Positions 56,322-64,000 of a stretch of DNA of 64,000 nt are shown here, piece after piece. The notes below the pieces were generated by a model. That model saw nothing but the letters and a program-made list of their open reading frames with translations, was not told the DNA's origin and did no database searches. The translations under genes were made by a program, and so were the position numbers. Source of the stretch: Fuerstiella sp. (GTDB lineage Bacteria; Planctomycetota; Planctomycetia; Planctomycetales; Planctomycetaceae); contig JALHMY010000007.1 of the NCBI GenBank assembly GCA_022843805.1, forward strand, positions 62,001-126,000, in the 5' to 3' direction. Positions within the stretch are counted from its first letter, which is position 1; each line of letters opens with the position of its first letter.

Positions 56322-56341
56322 GTGCCGCAATGTTGCGGCAC
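56322..56341 (+). repeat. Perfect hairpin in the infB-rbfA spacer
   Basis: 9 bp perfect inverted repeat GTGCCGCAA / TTGCGGCAC (56322-56330 and 56333-56341), in practice an 8 bp stem with a 4 nt loop. It is not followed by T residues, so it is probably an mRNA stability or pausing element rather than a terminator. Confidence 0.7.
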
Positions 56342-56405
56342 ACGACATCAGGATTGTGTTCAGTTCTCGTTAACTTGTGGAAAAACGTCACAGAAAGCAG
56401 ACACC

Positions 56406-56837
56406 ATGTCAACTCGCCGCACGGCCCGAGTGGCCTCCGTAGTGCGAGAGGTCGTCAGCACCTCGATCCTTCAGGAATTGCGTGATCCGCGAATCCGAAA
56501 TGTGACGGTGCTGGGAGCGGACATCAGCCCGGATCTGCGATATGCGACGGTGCGGATATCAGTGATGGGTGATGAAAAGATCGCATCACTGACAATGCAC
56601 GGTCTGAATTCTGCGAGGGGCTACCTGCAGTCGAAAGTCGCCGAGCGAATTAAGAGCCGATACACTCCGGAACTCCGGTTTCAGCTGGATCAGGGTGTAA
56701 GAAAAATTGCTGAAACGTCTCGAATTCTGCGGGAAGTTCTGCCGGATCAGAATCAATCCGGAGCAGATGATGCCGAAATCGATGACACCGAATCAGAAAA
56801 ACAATGGGTAGCGGAAACTGACAATGCCAACGGCTAA
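56406..56837 (+). CDS. rbfA: Ribosome-binding factor A
   Basis: 143 residues from ATG 56406 (the frame extends back to 56322 through the hairpin). RbfA KH-like fold: RTARVASVVREVVSTSILQELRDPRI, VTVLGADISPDLRYATVRISVMGDE, LNSARGYLQSKVAERIKSRYTPELRFQLDQG. Acidic tail after residue 120. Assists 30S maturation (5' end of 16S rRNA). Its last 14 bp overlap the next gene. Confidence 0.95.
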   Translation: MSTRRTARVASVVREVVSTSILQELRDPRIRNVTVLGADISPDLRYATVRISVMGDEKIASLTMHGLNSARGYLQSKVAERIKSRYTPELRFQLDQGVRKIAETSRILREVLPDQNQSGADDAEIDDTESEKQWVAETDNANG

Positions 56838-57891
56838 GGCCACGAAAGCCAGCGACAAGGCTCTAATATGCCGCAAACTGGTGACTGCTCTCCAGAAAAT
56901 GTACGGGAAATCCGTTCCGAGGATCGAGTTGCCGGTTCTGGAAACCTTCCTGTTTGCGATTTGTCTGGAAGACAATGGCTGGGATGCGGCGGAAGCTGGT
57001 TATAAGCGTCTCATCAGCTCGTACTTCGATCTGAACGAAATACGTGTCAGTTCTGTCACCGAACTGGAGCGAATTCTGGCTCCTTTGAAACAGGCAGACT
57101 GGAAAGGGCTCCGAATCCGTTCGGTTCTCCGCTATGTGTTTGAATCGACCTATTCATTCGACTTCGAAAAATTCCGTCGCCAGACTCAGGAAGTCGCAGT
57201 CAAAACGCTGAAAAAGGTCAATGACCTTTCTCCTTTTGTTCGCGACTTTGCCCTCCAGCAACTGCTCGGAAGCCATATCATTTGTCTTGATCAGTCGATG
57301 CTCGCAGCCAGCCACTGGCTGGGATTGGTCCCGGAAGAGGACGATGCTGATGCGGCTGGTGAATTTCTGAAGAATGGACTGAAAAAGTCAGAAGTCGCTG
57401 AGTTTTGTCACCTTCTGAGGTGTTTGGCGACAGATGATAAATACATCGATCGGTTTAGGGAGTCTGTCGACGCGCCACTGGAAATGAGTGATGTCGTTGA
57501 AAGGCTGGCTGAGCTGCAGAACCCTCCAAAGAAGAAGGCTGCAAAGACACCGGAAAAAGCCTCTGAAGCGGCCGCGGCCGTTTCAAAAAATTCAAAAGCA
57601 GCTAAACCGGCTGTCAGCAAGGCAGTGCCTGCAGAGGCTCCCGCCAAAACGGTGGAAAAAACTGATCGAAAGTCTGAAAAATCAGCGGTTCGCAAGTCTG
57701 CATCGTCTCCTGCTCCTGCTCCTGCCCCGCCGTCGAATTCCCAGAAAACTGCTTCCGCAAAGCCGTCCGCACCGGGCAAAAAAGACCGTCCGGCCGCAAA
57801 AAGTGATGCTGGTTCAAAAAAGTCGGCTGCGAATGGTAAACCGGCCGACCGGAAACACGACGTTCCAAAGGCCGGTCAAAAGAAGAAGTGA
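56824..57891 (+). CDS. Endonuclease III/HhH-GPD-like protein with histone H1-like tail
   Basis: 355 residues, starting 14 bp inside rbfA. Residues about 20-235 resemble the HhH-GPD/endonuclease III fold: VLETFLFAICLEDNGWDAAEAGYKRL, LERILAPLKQADWKGLRIRSVLRYVFE, and LSPFVRDFALQQLLGSHIICLDQSMLAASHWLGL, where Asp of LDQ sits where Nth has its catalytic Asp. There is no Lys at the expected bifunctional position and no FeS cluster. From about 235, 120 residues of Lys/Ala/Pro/Ser repeats (KKKAAKTPEKASEAAAAV, KSAANGKPADRK) resemble histone H1 tails. The function is not assignable; it probably contacts nucleic acid. Confidence 0.7.
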   Translation: MPTAKATKASDKALICRKLVTALQKMYGKSVPRIELPVLETFLFAICLEDNGWDAAEAGYKRLISSYFDLNEIRVSSVTELERILAPLKQADWKGLRIRSVLRYVFESTYSFDFEKFRRQTQEVAVKTLKKVNDLSPFVRDFALQQLLGSHIICLDQSMLAASHWLGLVPEEDDADAAGEFLKNGLKKSEVAEFCHLLRCLATDDKYIDRFRESVDAPLEMSDVVERLAELQNPPKKKAAKTPEKASEAAAAVSKNSKAAKPAVSKAVPAEAPAKTVEKTDRKSEKSAVRKSASSPAPAPAPPSNSQKTASAKPSAPGKKDRPAAKSDAGSKKSAANGKPADRKHDVPKAGQKKK

Positions 57892-58167
57892 CGGTCTTTT
57901 GCAAACGACACGATCACCTCGTGTCCTGTCAAGCCGGGTCTCTGGTGAGTTTTCCCGGGTGAACATGAATCGGATTCGTCATTCCTGACTCCTCTGGCAG
58001 TGCTGCTGAACCCGTTGTTCGCGATTATTGTTCGGTGATCACTTGCTGCCGATTTTCAGGCGGAAACCCGGCTGGGCTCGACACTTTGGCAGAATGGACA
58101 AATAATATCACCGTTGGGCGTCCTTTTTTGACTATGGTGATTTTGTTTACCCGATGAGCCACTTCCT

Positions 58168-60555
58168 ATGTACCCGAACCAGCATCTTGCTCGCTGCGCG
58201 AGCCAATCAGTTTCATGGATGACTGCACTCATCCTGAGTTTCACCATCTGCATTGGTTTTCCGGGAATTCCATCGACTGCAGCGGATGAAAAGCCTGTGG
58301 AGAAGGCGACACAGGAGAAACCTGCATTGCCGGGACTGCAGCAGCCAGGGGACGCCAGCACCTTCGAGCTGAAGGATGAAAGCAGCCGCATTGATCCAGC
58401 CAACACCACAGCACTGGCTCACTACATGGCCGGATTGATGGCTCAGAAGCGTGGTGAGCTTCAGGCCGCGGCTGATGAGTTTGAAAAAGCTGCTGCTGCG
58501 GCACCCAAATCACCGGCGCCGCTGAAGGCGCAGGCCATGGTGTTGCTGAGAATGGGTCGCGAGGAGGGTTTGCAGAAGGCGAAAAAGGCAATTGATCTGG
58601 ATAAGGACGACTATGAGACTCGCATTCAGCTGACCATTTGGCTCGCCTCAGCCGGACGTGCCGAAGAGGCAACGGAACTGATAAATGCGGCATTGAAATC
58701 GAAAACGCTCAAAGAGATGTCTCGGGAGTTCGTGACGATTCACCAGATTCGTGGCAAGCTGATGCTGGCGCAGCAGAATGTTAAGGCGGCCGCAGACAGT
58801 TATGAAGTGATGTTCAAAGCACTGGAACGCCCGGAGGATTTTGGACTTAGTTTCCGGGATCATCAGGCGCTGTTGAAAGATCGTGCGTCCGGATATGACG
58901 TCACCGGAAGAGTACTTCTGGAGGCGGGGAGAACAGCGACGGCGATCAAAGTGTTTGAAGCGTTAAATCGAGTGGAGAATGGAAAGCCGGCCGATTATCA
59001 CCTTGTTCAGGCCCGCGCGTATTACATGCAGGATCTGCTGCCAGAGTGCGAAAAGACTCTGGACATTTATTTTCAGACCGGGCGTCGGGATCCGGCGTCC
59101 CTCAGTCTGCTTCAGGACTTGTACAACGCCACGTCACGCGCTGACGCTCTTACGGAACGCCTGAATGCTCTGGCGGCTGACGCCGCTGATGCAACATCCG
59201 TAAAAATGTTTATTGGTCAGACTTTGCTCGACCAGGGGAAAACCGATGCCGCTGCTGAAGTCTACCAGACGTTGCTGGATGAAAAGGGTGAGGTGGATGC
59301 GTACATCGGTCTGATGAAGGTGGAAATTGCACGGAAGGACGCGGTTTCACTGATTGCCACAATGAACCGTGCAATTCGGGCTCGAATTCAGACAGAGGAG
59401 CTGATGCCTCTGATCACCAGCATTATTCCGGATGAAGAATTTTCTAAAGCTCTGACAGCAGCATGTGAAAAAATCTGGAAGGAAAAACCAGGCGAACTGA
59501 GTGCGCCGGTGGCGTTCTTTTGTGCGACCGTTGCAAGGGAGGTGGAACAGCTGGACACGGAAGGAGTTCTGCTGCAGGCAACTCTGGAGCTGAATCCGGA
59601 TCGAAATCTCACGATTCGCGCGCTGGACCTTTACGGTATGAACCTGCTGCTTCAGAACAAGTTTAAGCAGGCGGCACGTACCTTTGGACAGCTGGTGGCA
59701 GTTCCCGGGCTGAATCTCGGGCAGCGTCTGATGGGTCTGTACCGGCTGTCTCAGGCAGAATCCTTCAACGACAATCACGATGCGGCTCTGTCCGCCATCG
59801 TGTCGGCAATTCAGGAAGGCGGGCAGGTACCTTTACTGCATTATCAGCATGGCTGGGTTCTGGTGCAGGCTGAACGGTTTGAAGAAGCAAAAACGGTTTT
59901 GGAGGAAGGTTTGAAGCAGTTCGCAGCAGATCCGGAAAACGTGCAGCGAACGAGGCTTTTGCTGGCGGGTTTGGCTGCTCAGATGGCGGACTGGAAAGAT
60001 GCCATCTCCCAGTACGAAGCGATCATCGGGTCCGAAGGGATTGATCCGGAAACTCTCCGACGCTGTCGGCTTGGTCTGTCCAATGCGCTTGTCCAGAGCG
60101 GCGACAACGCAGCGGGTGAGAAAGTTCTCGAAGAAGTCTATGAACAGGACCCGACAGACCCTGGCGTGAATAACGATCTGGGCTATCTATATGCGGATCA
60201 GGGCAAGAATCTTGAGCAGGCAGAAAAGATGATTCGAATTGCTGTCAGTTCTCAGCCTGAGAATCCGGCCTATCTGGACAGTCTGGGTTGGGTTCTGTTC
60301 AGGCTGGGACGTCTGGACGAAGCTGTCGTGGAACTGAAGAAGGCATGTGCAAACCCTGAATACCAGGATGCCACGATTCTGGAACATCTTGGCGATGTTC
60401 AGAAAGCGATGGACCAGACTGATGCCGCCAAAGCATCATGGACGAATGCATTGAAGATCGAAAAAGAATCAAAGAAGAGCGATCAGGCGATCATCAGGCG
60501 TCTGTCGGAGAAACTGGGAGTTCCAGTGGTGCCGACTGAGGTACCCGCAAAATAA
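58168..60555 (+). CDS. Exported tetratricopeptide-repeat protein
   Basis: 795 residues. Signal peptide with an N-terminal hydrophobic segment ([16 protein letters not shown], about 16-31). It is followed by a long array of TPR-like helical pairs from about residue 84 to 785: [96 protein letters not shown]-like and [29 protein letters not shown]. Planctomycetes encode many such exported TPR scaffolds. Interaction partner unknown. 276 bp separate it from the preceding gene with nothing clear in between. Confidence 0.88.
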   Translation: MYPNQHLARCASQSVSWMTALILSFTICIGFPGIPSTAADEKPVEKATQEKPALPGLQQPGDASTFELKDESSRIDPANTTALAHYMAGLMAQKRGELQAAADEFEKAAAAAPKSPAPLKAQAMVLLRMGREEGLQKAKKAIDLDKDDYETRIQLTIWLASAGRAEEATELINAALKSKTLKEMSREFVTIHQIRGKLMLAQQNVKAAADSYEVMFKALERPEDFGLSFRDHQALLKDRASGYDVTGRVLLEAGRTATAIKVFEALNRVENGKPADYHLVQARAYYMQDLLPECEKTLDIYFQTGRRDPASLSLLQDLYNATSRADALTERLNALAADAADATSVKMFIGQTLLDQGKTDAAAEVYQTLLDEKGEVDAYIGLMKVEIARKDAVSLIATMNRAIRARIQTEELMPLITSIIPDEEFSKALTAACEKIWKEKPGELSAPVAFFCATVAREVEQLDTEGVLLQATLELNPDRNLTIRALDLYGMNLLLQNKFKQAARTFGQLVAVPGLNLGQRLMGLYRLSQAESFNDNHDAALSAIVSAIQEGGQVPLLHYQHGWVLVQAERFEEAKTVLEEGLKQFAADPENVQRTRLLLAGLAAQMADWKDAISQYEAIIGSEGIDPETLRRCRLGLSNALVQSGDNAAGEKVLEEVYEQDPTDPGVNNDLGYLYADQGKNLEQAEKMIRIAVSSQPENPAYLDSLGWVLFRLGRLDEAVVELKKACANPEYQDATILEHLGDVQKAMDQTDAAKASWTNALKIEKESKKSDQAIIRRLSEKLGVPVVPTEVPAK

Positions 60556-60616
60556 ACTGTTATCTTCATGCTCCGGCAATCAGCGCCTGCCGCCATCAGC
60601 GGTTGCAGGTGCATAT

Positions 60617-61825
60617 GTGGAGCGCGCAGAAGCGGAAACTGAGCAATCAATGGCAAGGAAGACGACGATCAGGAGCGATGATCCGGAAGACGATCCGGAT
60701 TCGGAAAGGGGTTCGTCCGGAAAGGACTTGCCGGATTTTACTTCGAAACGCTCAGGTGGAAACCGGACGGCTGGCGGCGCGTCAGAACCGATTTCAGCGG
60801 AGCAGCAGCGGTACGATGAGGAATTGCGTCCGTCCCGGCTGGAAGATGTTGTGGGGCAGAGGGAAGTTGTGGAACGACTTCGTATTCTGCTTGAAGCAAC
60901 GAAAAAGCGTAAGGAACCACTTGGACATTTGTTGCTGTCCGGGCCGCCAGGTCTTGGCAAGACGACACTTGCTCATGTGGTTCCTCGTGAGCTGGGAACG
61001 GAAATTCAGATCACTGCCGGTCCTTCGCTGAGTGCGCCCAAAGATCTTTTGCCTTACCTGACGAATGCCAGCTACGGTTCAGTGCTGTTCATTGATGAAA
61101 TCCACCGAATGCCTCCCACTGTCGAAGAGTTTATCTATCCGGCAATGGAAGACTTTCGTGTGGACATTACGCTGGGCGACGGACTGAATGCTCGTACGAT
61201 CAATATGCAGCTGCAGCCTTTCACACTGATTGGTGCGACAACCCGCAGTGGGATGCTGACCGCCCCGCTTCGAGATCGATTTGTTAATCGCGAACATCTC
61301 GATTTTTACTCGCTGAGTGATTTGTCCTCGATCATTTCACGAAACGCACGCAAACTTCGTACTGAAATTGCTGCGGAAGCGGCTCATGAAATCGCATTGC
61401 GATCCCGCGGGACTCCGCGAAAGGCCAACAACTGGCTGCGATGGACTCGCGACTATGCGGATGCCCGTGCGGATGGCCGAATCACGCTGGAAGTGGCAAA
61501 AGCGGCACTCCGTATGAAAGGTGTCGACGATGCGGGGCTGGAAGAGCAGGACCGGAAGTATCTGGATACGATCATCAGCGTGTTTTCCGGAGGCCCGGCC
61601 GGAGTGCAGGCGATTGCACATACGATGAATACTCCGGCAGATACTCTGGAAGACGAGGTTGAACCCTTTCTTCTGAGAGAAGGTTTTGTACAGCGAAGCC
61701 CGCGGGGCAGGATGGTAACACTGAAGGCGCTCAACCATCTGGGACGGCCGTCGCCTTTTCGTGATCCGCCAAAGGGCGGAAATATCCAGCCTGGCCTTTT
61801 TCCCGATCTGTCTGAACCTGTCTGA
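60617..61825 (+). CDS. ruvB: Holliday junction branch migration helicase RuvB
   Basis: 402 residues from GTG 60617 (AGGTG about 7 nt upstream); ATG 60650 is a possible alternative. An acidic, disordered N-terminal extension of about 65 residues precedes the AAA+ domain: [14 protein letters not shown], Walker [16 protein letters not shown], Walker [11 protein letters not shown], sensor 1 IGATTRSG, the arginine finger region LTAPLRDRF, and the winged-helix end [13 protein letters not shown]. Some substitutions against the usual RuvB (SLSAPKDLL for the ALEKAGDL-type segment, [15 protein letters not shown] for RxANRLLRRVRDYAQ). Converges with dxs, 3 bp apart. ruvA and ruvC are not adjacent. Confidence 0.93.
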   Translation: MERAEAETEQSMARKTTIRSDDPEDDPDSERGSSGKDLPDFTSKRSGGNRTAGGASEPISAEQQRYDEELRPSRLEDVVGQREVVERLRILLEATKKRKEPLGHLLLSGPPGLGKTTLAHVVPRELGTEIQITAGPSLSAPKDLLPYLTNASYGSVLFIDEIHRMPPTVEEFIYPAMEDFRVDITLGDGLNARTINMQLQPFTLIGATTRSGMLTAPLRDRFVNREHLDFYSLSDLSSIISRNARKLRTEIAAEAAHEIALRSRGTPRKANNWLRWTRDYADARADGRITLEVAKAALRMKGVDDAGLEEQDRKYLDTIISVFSGGPAGVQAIAHTMNTPADTLEDEVEPFLLREGFVQRSPRGRMVTLKALNHLGRPSPFRDPPKGGNIQPGLFPDLSEPV

Positions 61826-61828
61826 CCG

Positions 61829-63745
61829 TTACGAATGAGGATTGGCTGCTGGTGTGCAGGGGATCGTTAGCTGCATGAGTTCCCGAACTGTGCGGCAAAG
61901 TCCGGCCTGATCGAGCCCCAGGTCAGCCAGCAACTCATCCCGGTCACCATGTTCAACAAAAGCGTCAGTGATGCCAAGGACGCGGAATCGTTCGGTATTG
62001 AGAGCCATACGATTTGCGGCTTCAAGGACTGCGCTGCCAAAACCACCCATGACGGCGTTTTCTTCGATGGTGATTACGAAGCCTGAACCGGCGGCCCGGG
62101 CGATCAGTTCTTCGTCGACGGGCTTGACGAATCGCGCATTCACAACGCCGACATCGATTCCGTCCAGCTTCAGCTCGCGTGCCGCTTCGATGGCTCGTGA
62201 GACCATTGTACCGCAGGCGATGATCTGACCATCGCGACCCCAGGACAGTACTTCTGCTCGCCCCATCTGCACGGGAGCCACTTCGCGGGGGATGGCTTCC
62301 ACGTTCGCCTTGGGGTAACGAATTGACGCAGGAAATCCGCAGTTAAGCGCAAAGTCCAGCATTGGCTTAACGTCAGCTTCGTCGCCCGGAGCCATCACGA
62401 CCATATTCGGGAAAATTCTCATGTAGGAATTATCGAATACGCCATGGTGAGTGGGTCCATCAGGACCGCACAGCCCGGCTCGGTCGAGGGTGAAGATCAC
62501 TGGCAGATTCTGCAGAGCGACTTCCTGGAAGATCTGGTCAAAGCTGCGCTGAAGAAACGTGCTGTAGATGTCCACAATCGGTTTCATACCGGATTTTGCC
62601 ATCCCGCCCGCGAAGGCCACCGCATGGCTTTCACAGATGCCTGTATCGAAGAACCGGTCGGGGTACTCATCCCGAATTCGTTCGAGTTTGTTGCCGGCGC
62701 ACATTGCAGCCGTCAGAACACAGACTTTTGGATCTTCGTGCATCGCCTCGAAAATGGCATCCGACATAATTTCCGTGTAGGAAACAACGGTCGATTTTTT
62801 AACCGGCACAATCTCATTGTCACCATCCCGGCGAAAGGGCGACGGTGTATGGAATTTTACAGGGTCCTTGCAGGCAGGTTCAAACCCGTGACCTTTTTCA
62901 GTAAACACGTGCAGCAGAACAGGACCTTTTACGTCGCGTACCATTTCCAGGTACTGTCGCAGTGAACGCAGGTCGTGGCCATCGACCGGACCAATATATC
63001 GGAAGCCCATTTCCTCAAAGAGCATTCCGCCGTGCAGAAAGGACTTTACTGCGTCCTTAAATCCGCTGAGCATCTTTTCGGTGGATTCGCCAACGAGAGG
63101 GACTTTGTTCAAAAGCCATGAAACGTCTCGTTTAAGGCCATTATAGAACGGGGCAACACGCGCTTTATCCAGATAACTTGCAACGCCGCCAACGCGGGGA
63201 CAAATGCCCATCTTATTGTCATTCAGAATGACCAGCAGATCCTTTTTCAGGCCCGCTGCGTTATTCATCGCTTCGAAGACAATGCCGGAGGGCAGGGCAC
63301 CGTCGCCAATCACCGCCACAGATCTTCGTCCATCTGTAAAAAGCAGATCGTCGGCCGCCTTCATTCCCAGAACGGTCGAGACGCTGCTGCCGGCATGGCC
63401 CGTCACAAAAAGGTCATACGGGCTTTCAGCCGGGTTTGGATAGCCCATCAGACCGCCACGATGACGGATGGTGGAGAATTGTGGAAAGCGTCCCGTAATC
63501 AGCTTGTGAGGATAAATCTGATGGCCGGTGTCCCAGATCAGGCGGTCGACCGAAAAGTCAAACACCTGATGGAGTGCAATACACAGTTCCACGACACCGA
63601 GATTGCTCGCGAAGTGCGCAGCACGATCAGAAACAATCGAAAGAAGTGCCTCGCGAATTTCGGCGGCCAGCAGCTGCAGGTCGGAATCGCTGAGTCCCCG
63701 CATATCCTTTGGCGAATGAATTGTGCTCAGGATCTCAAATGACAT
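61829..63745 (-). CDS. dxs: 1-Deoxy-D-xylulose-5-phosphate synthase
   Basis: 638 residues. First step of the MEP pathway: pyruvate plus glyceraldehyde-3-P to DXP, using thiamine diphosphate. Thiamine motif GDGALPSG...NDNKMGI, DTGHQIYPHKLITGR near the start, GPVDGHDL, and transketolase-type domains with CESHAVAFAGGMAKSGMKPIVDIYSTFLQRSFDQI and DRAGLCGPDGPTHHG. Complete length. Its ATG directly follows the stop TAA of the upstream ispA-like gene, so they are translationally linked. Confidence 0.97.
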   Translation of the reverse strand: MSFEILSTIHSPKDMRGLSDSDLQLLAAEIREALLSIVSDRAAHFASNLGVVELCIALHQVFDFSVDRLIWDTGHQIYPHKLITGRFPQFSTIRHRGGLMGYPNPAESPYDLFVTGHAGSSVSTVLGMKAADDLLFTDGRRSVAVIGDGALPSGIVFEAMNNAAGLKKDLLVILNDNKMGICPRVGGVASYLDKARVAPFYNGLKRDVSWLLNKVPLVGESTEKMLSGFKDAVKSFLHGGMLFEEMGFRYIGPVDGHDLRSLRQYLEMVRDVKGPVLLHVFTEKGHGFEPACKDPVKFHTPSPFRRDGDNEIVPVKKSTVVSYTEIMSDAIFEAMHEDPKVCVLTAAMCAGNKLERIRDEYPDRFFDTGICESHAVAFAGGMAKSGMKPIVDIYSTFLQRSFDQIFQEVALQNLPVIFTLDRAGLCGPDGPTHHGVFDNSYMRIFPNMVVMAPGDEADVKPMLDFALNCGFPASIRYPKANVEAIPREVAPVQMGRAEVLSWGRDGQIIACGTMVSRAIEAARELKLDGIDVGVVNARFVKPVDEELIARAAGSGFVITIEENAVMGGFGSAVLEAANRMALNTERFRVLGITDAFVEHGDRDELLADLGLDQAGLCRTVRELMQLTIPCTPAANPHS

Positions 63746-64000
63746 TTAATGATCTCTTTCAACAATGAATCGGGCTAATTCCTTCAGCCACACACTTTTC
63801 TCGCCAAATGAATCCAGTTGCGCACATGCCTGCACGACCAGTTCCAGAGCGCGATGGCGGCTGGCTTCGATACCAATCAGGCCGGGATAGGTCAGTTTTC
63901 CCAGATCCGCGTCCCGGCCCGTTTCCTTGCCAAGACGAGTATCATCACCAGTGACATCCAGTAAATCATCTGCGATTTGAAATGCCAAACCAATGCCATA
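63746..64000 (-). CDS. Polyprenyl synthetase (farnesyl/geranylgeranyl diphosphate synthase), C-terminal part
   Basis: Open to the right edge; about 85 residues seen. Reads YGIGLAFQIADDLLDVTGDD, the second Asp-rich region (DDxxD-like, ADDLLD) of trans-prenyl synthases, then LGKETGRDADLGKLTYPGLIGIEASR, the usual flanking Lys-Thr-Tyr-Pro sequence. The stop TAA (63746-63748) touches the dxs start. The position next to dxs fits the ispA-dxs pair of many bacteria; product chain length cannot be judged from this fragment. Confidence 0.93.
   Translation of the reverse strand, partial: YGIGLAFQIADDLLDVTGDDTRLGKETGRDADLGKLTYPGLIGIEASRHRALELVVQACAQLDSFGEKSVWLKELARFIVERDH

Overview
The window looks like the chromosome of a planctomycete (order Planctomycetales). 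Several features point there: the planctomycete-type N-terminal motif LESRLVLT on a giant exported protease, secreted DUF1080 and beta-propeller glycosidase-like proteins, a squalene-cyclase-like membrane protein coupled to ExbD, a CRTAC1-type lipoprotein, a two-subunit glycine decarboxylase, and long low-complexity linkers in IF2, NusA and an FHA protein. Base composition is moderately GC-rich (estimated by eye). No rRNA, tRNA, CRISPR array, prophage or complete insertion sequence was recognised. Starts given here were often moved downstream of the longest possible ORF, on the basis of Shine-Dalgarno (SD) sequences and signal peptides.

Layout. 1-5300 (minus strand): lipoprotein start, ExbD plus a large membrane protein, and an exported transglutaminase. 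5700-9480: small conserved or hypothetical proteins, a degenerate M14-type lipoprotein, a PH-domain protein and a Gfo/Idh/MocA oxidoreductase. 9670-10335: tandem array of a roughly 206-209 bp hairpin-rich repeat. 10375-17921: a DUF255 thioredoxin/DsbD-like protein, an unusual HhH-TM-HlyD adaptor, ung, and small proteins including a Nudix hydrolase. 18047-26122: trpC, a CPBP protease, tyrS followed by two secreted carbohydrate-active proteins, and cstA. 26106-31515: a GspE-like ATPase with a membrane STAS protein, a putative PD-(D/E)XK protein, a GNAT and a LamG protein. 31874-37639: an acyltransferase-3 and a divergent SDR / MFS-dehydrogenase-aldo/keto reductase cluster. 37640-43725: inverted-repeat-rich spacer, a 1583-residue subtilase-like protein, and a methyltransferase overlapping it tail to tail.

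44158-49726 holds an LMW phosphatase with an arginine-phosphatase-like P-loop, rpiB, a MITE-like element, then gcvH-gcvPA-gcvPB and a lipoate ligase: the P and H proteins of the glycine cleavage system with a candidate H-protein lipoylating enzyme (gcvT is not in the window). 50071-57891 is an information-processing block: an FHA protein, a small conserved protein, nusA, infB, rbfA and an endonuclease III-like protein with a histone H1-like tail. 58168-64000: a TPR protein, ruvB and, convergently, ispA(partial)-dxs of the MEP isoprenoid pathway.

The best candidates for something undescribed are the stand-alone PD-(D/E)XK protein with a toxin-like hydrophobic tail (28606-29520), the HhH-TM-HlyD fusion (13727-15274), the endonuclease III/H1-tail protein (56824-57891), the STAS-membrane protein/reduced GspE pair (26106-28380), and three non-coding repeat families (9671-10335, 37785-37926, 45164-45267). 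All functional calls come from reading the sequence; no database search was possible.
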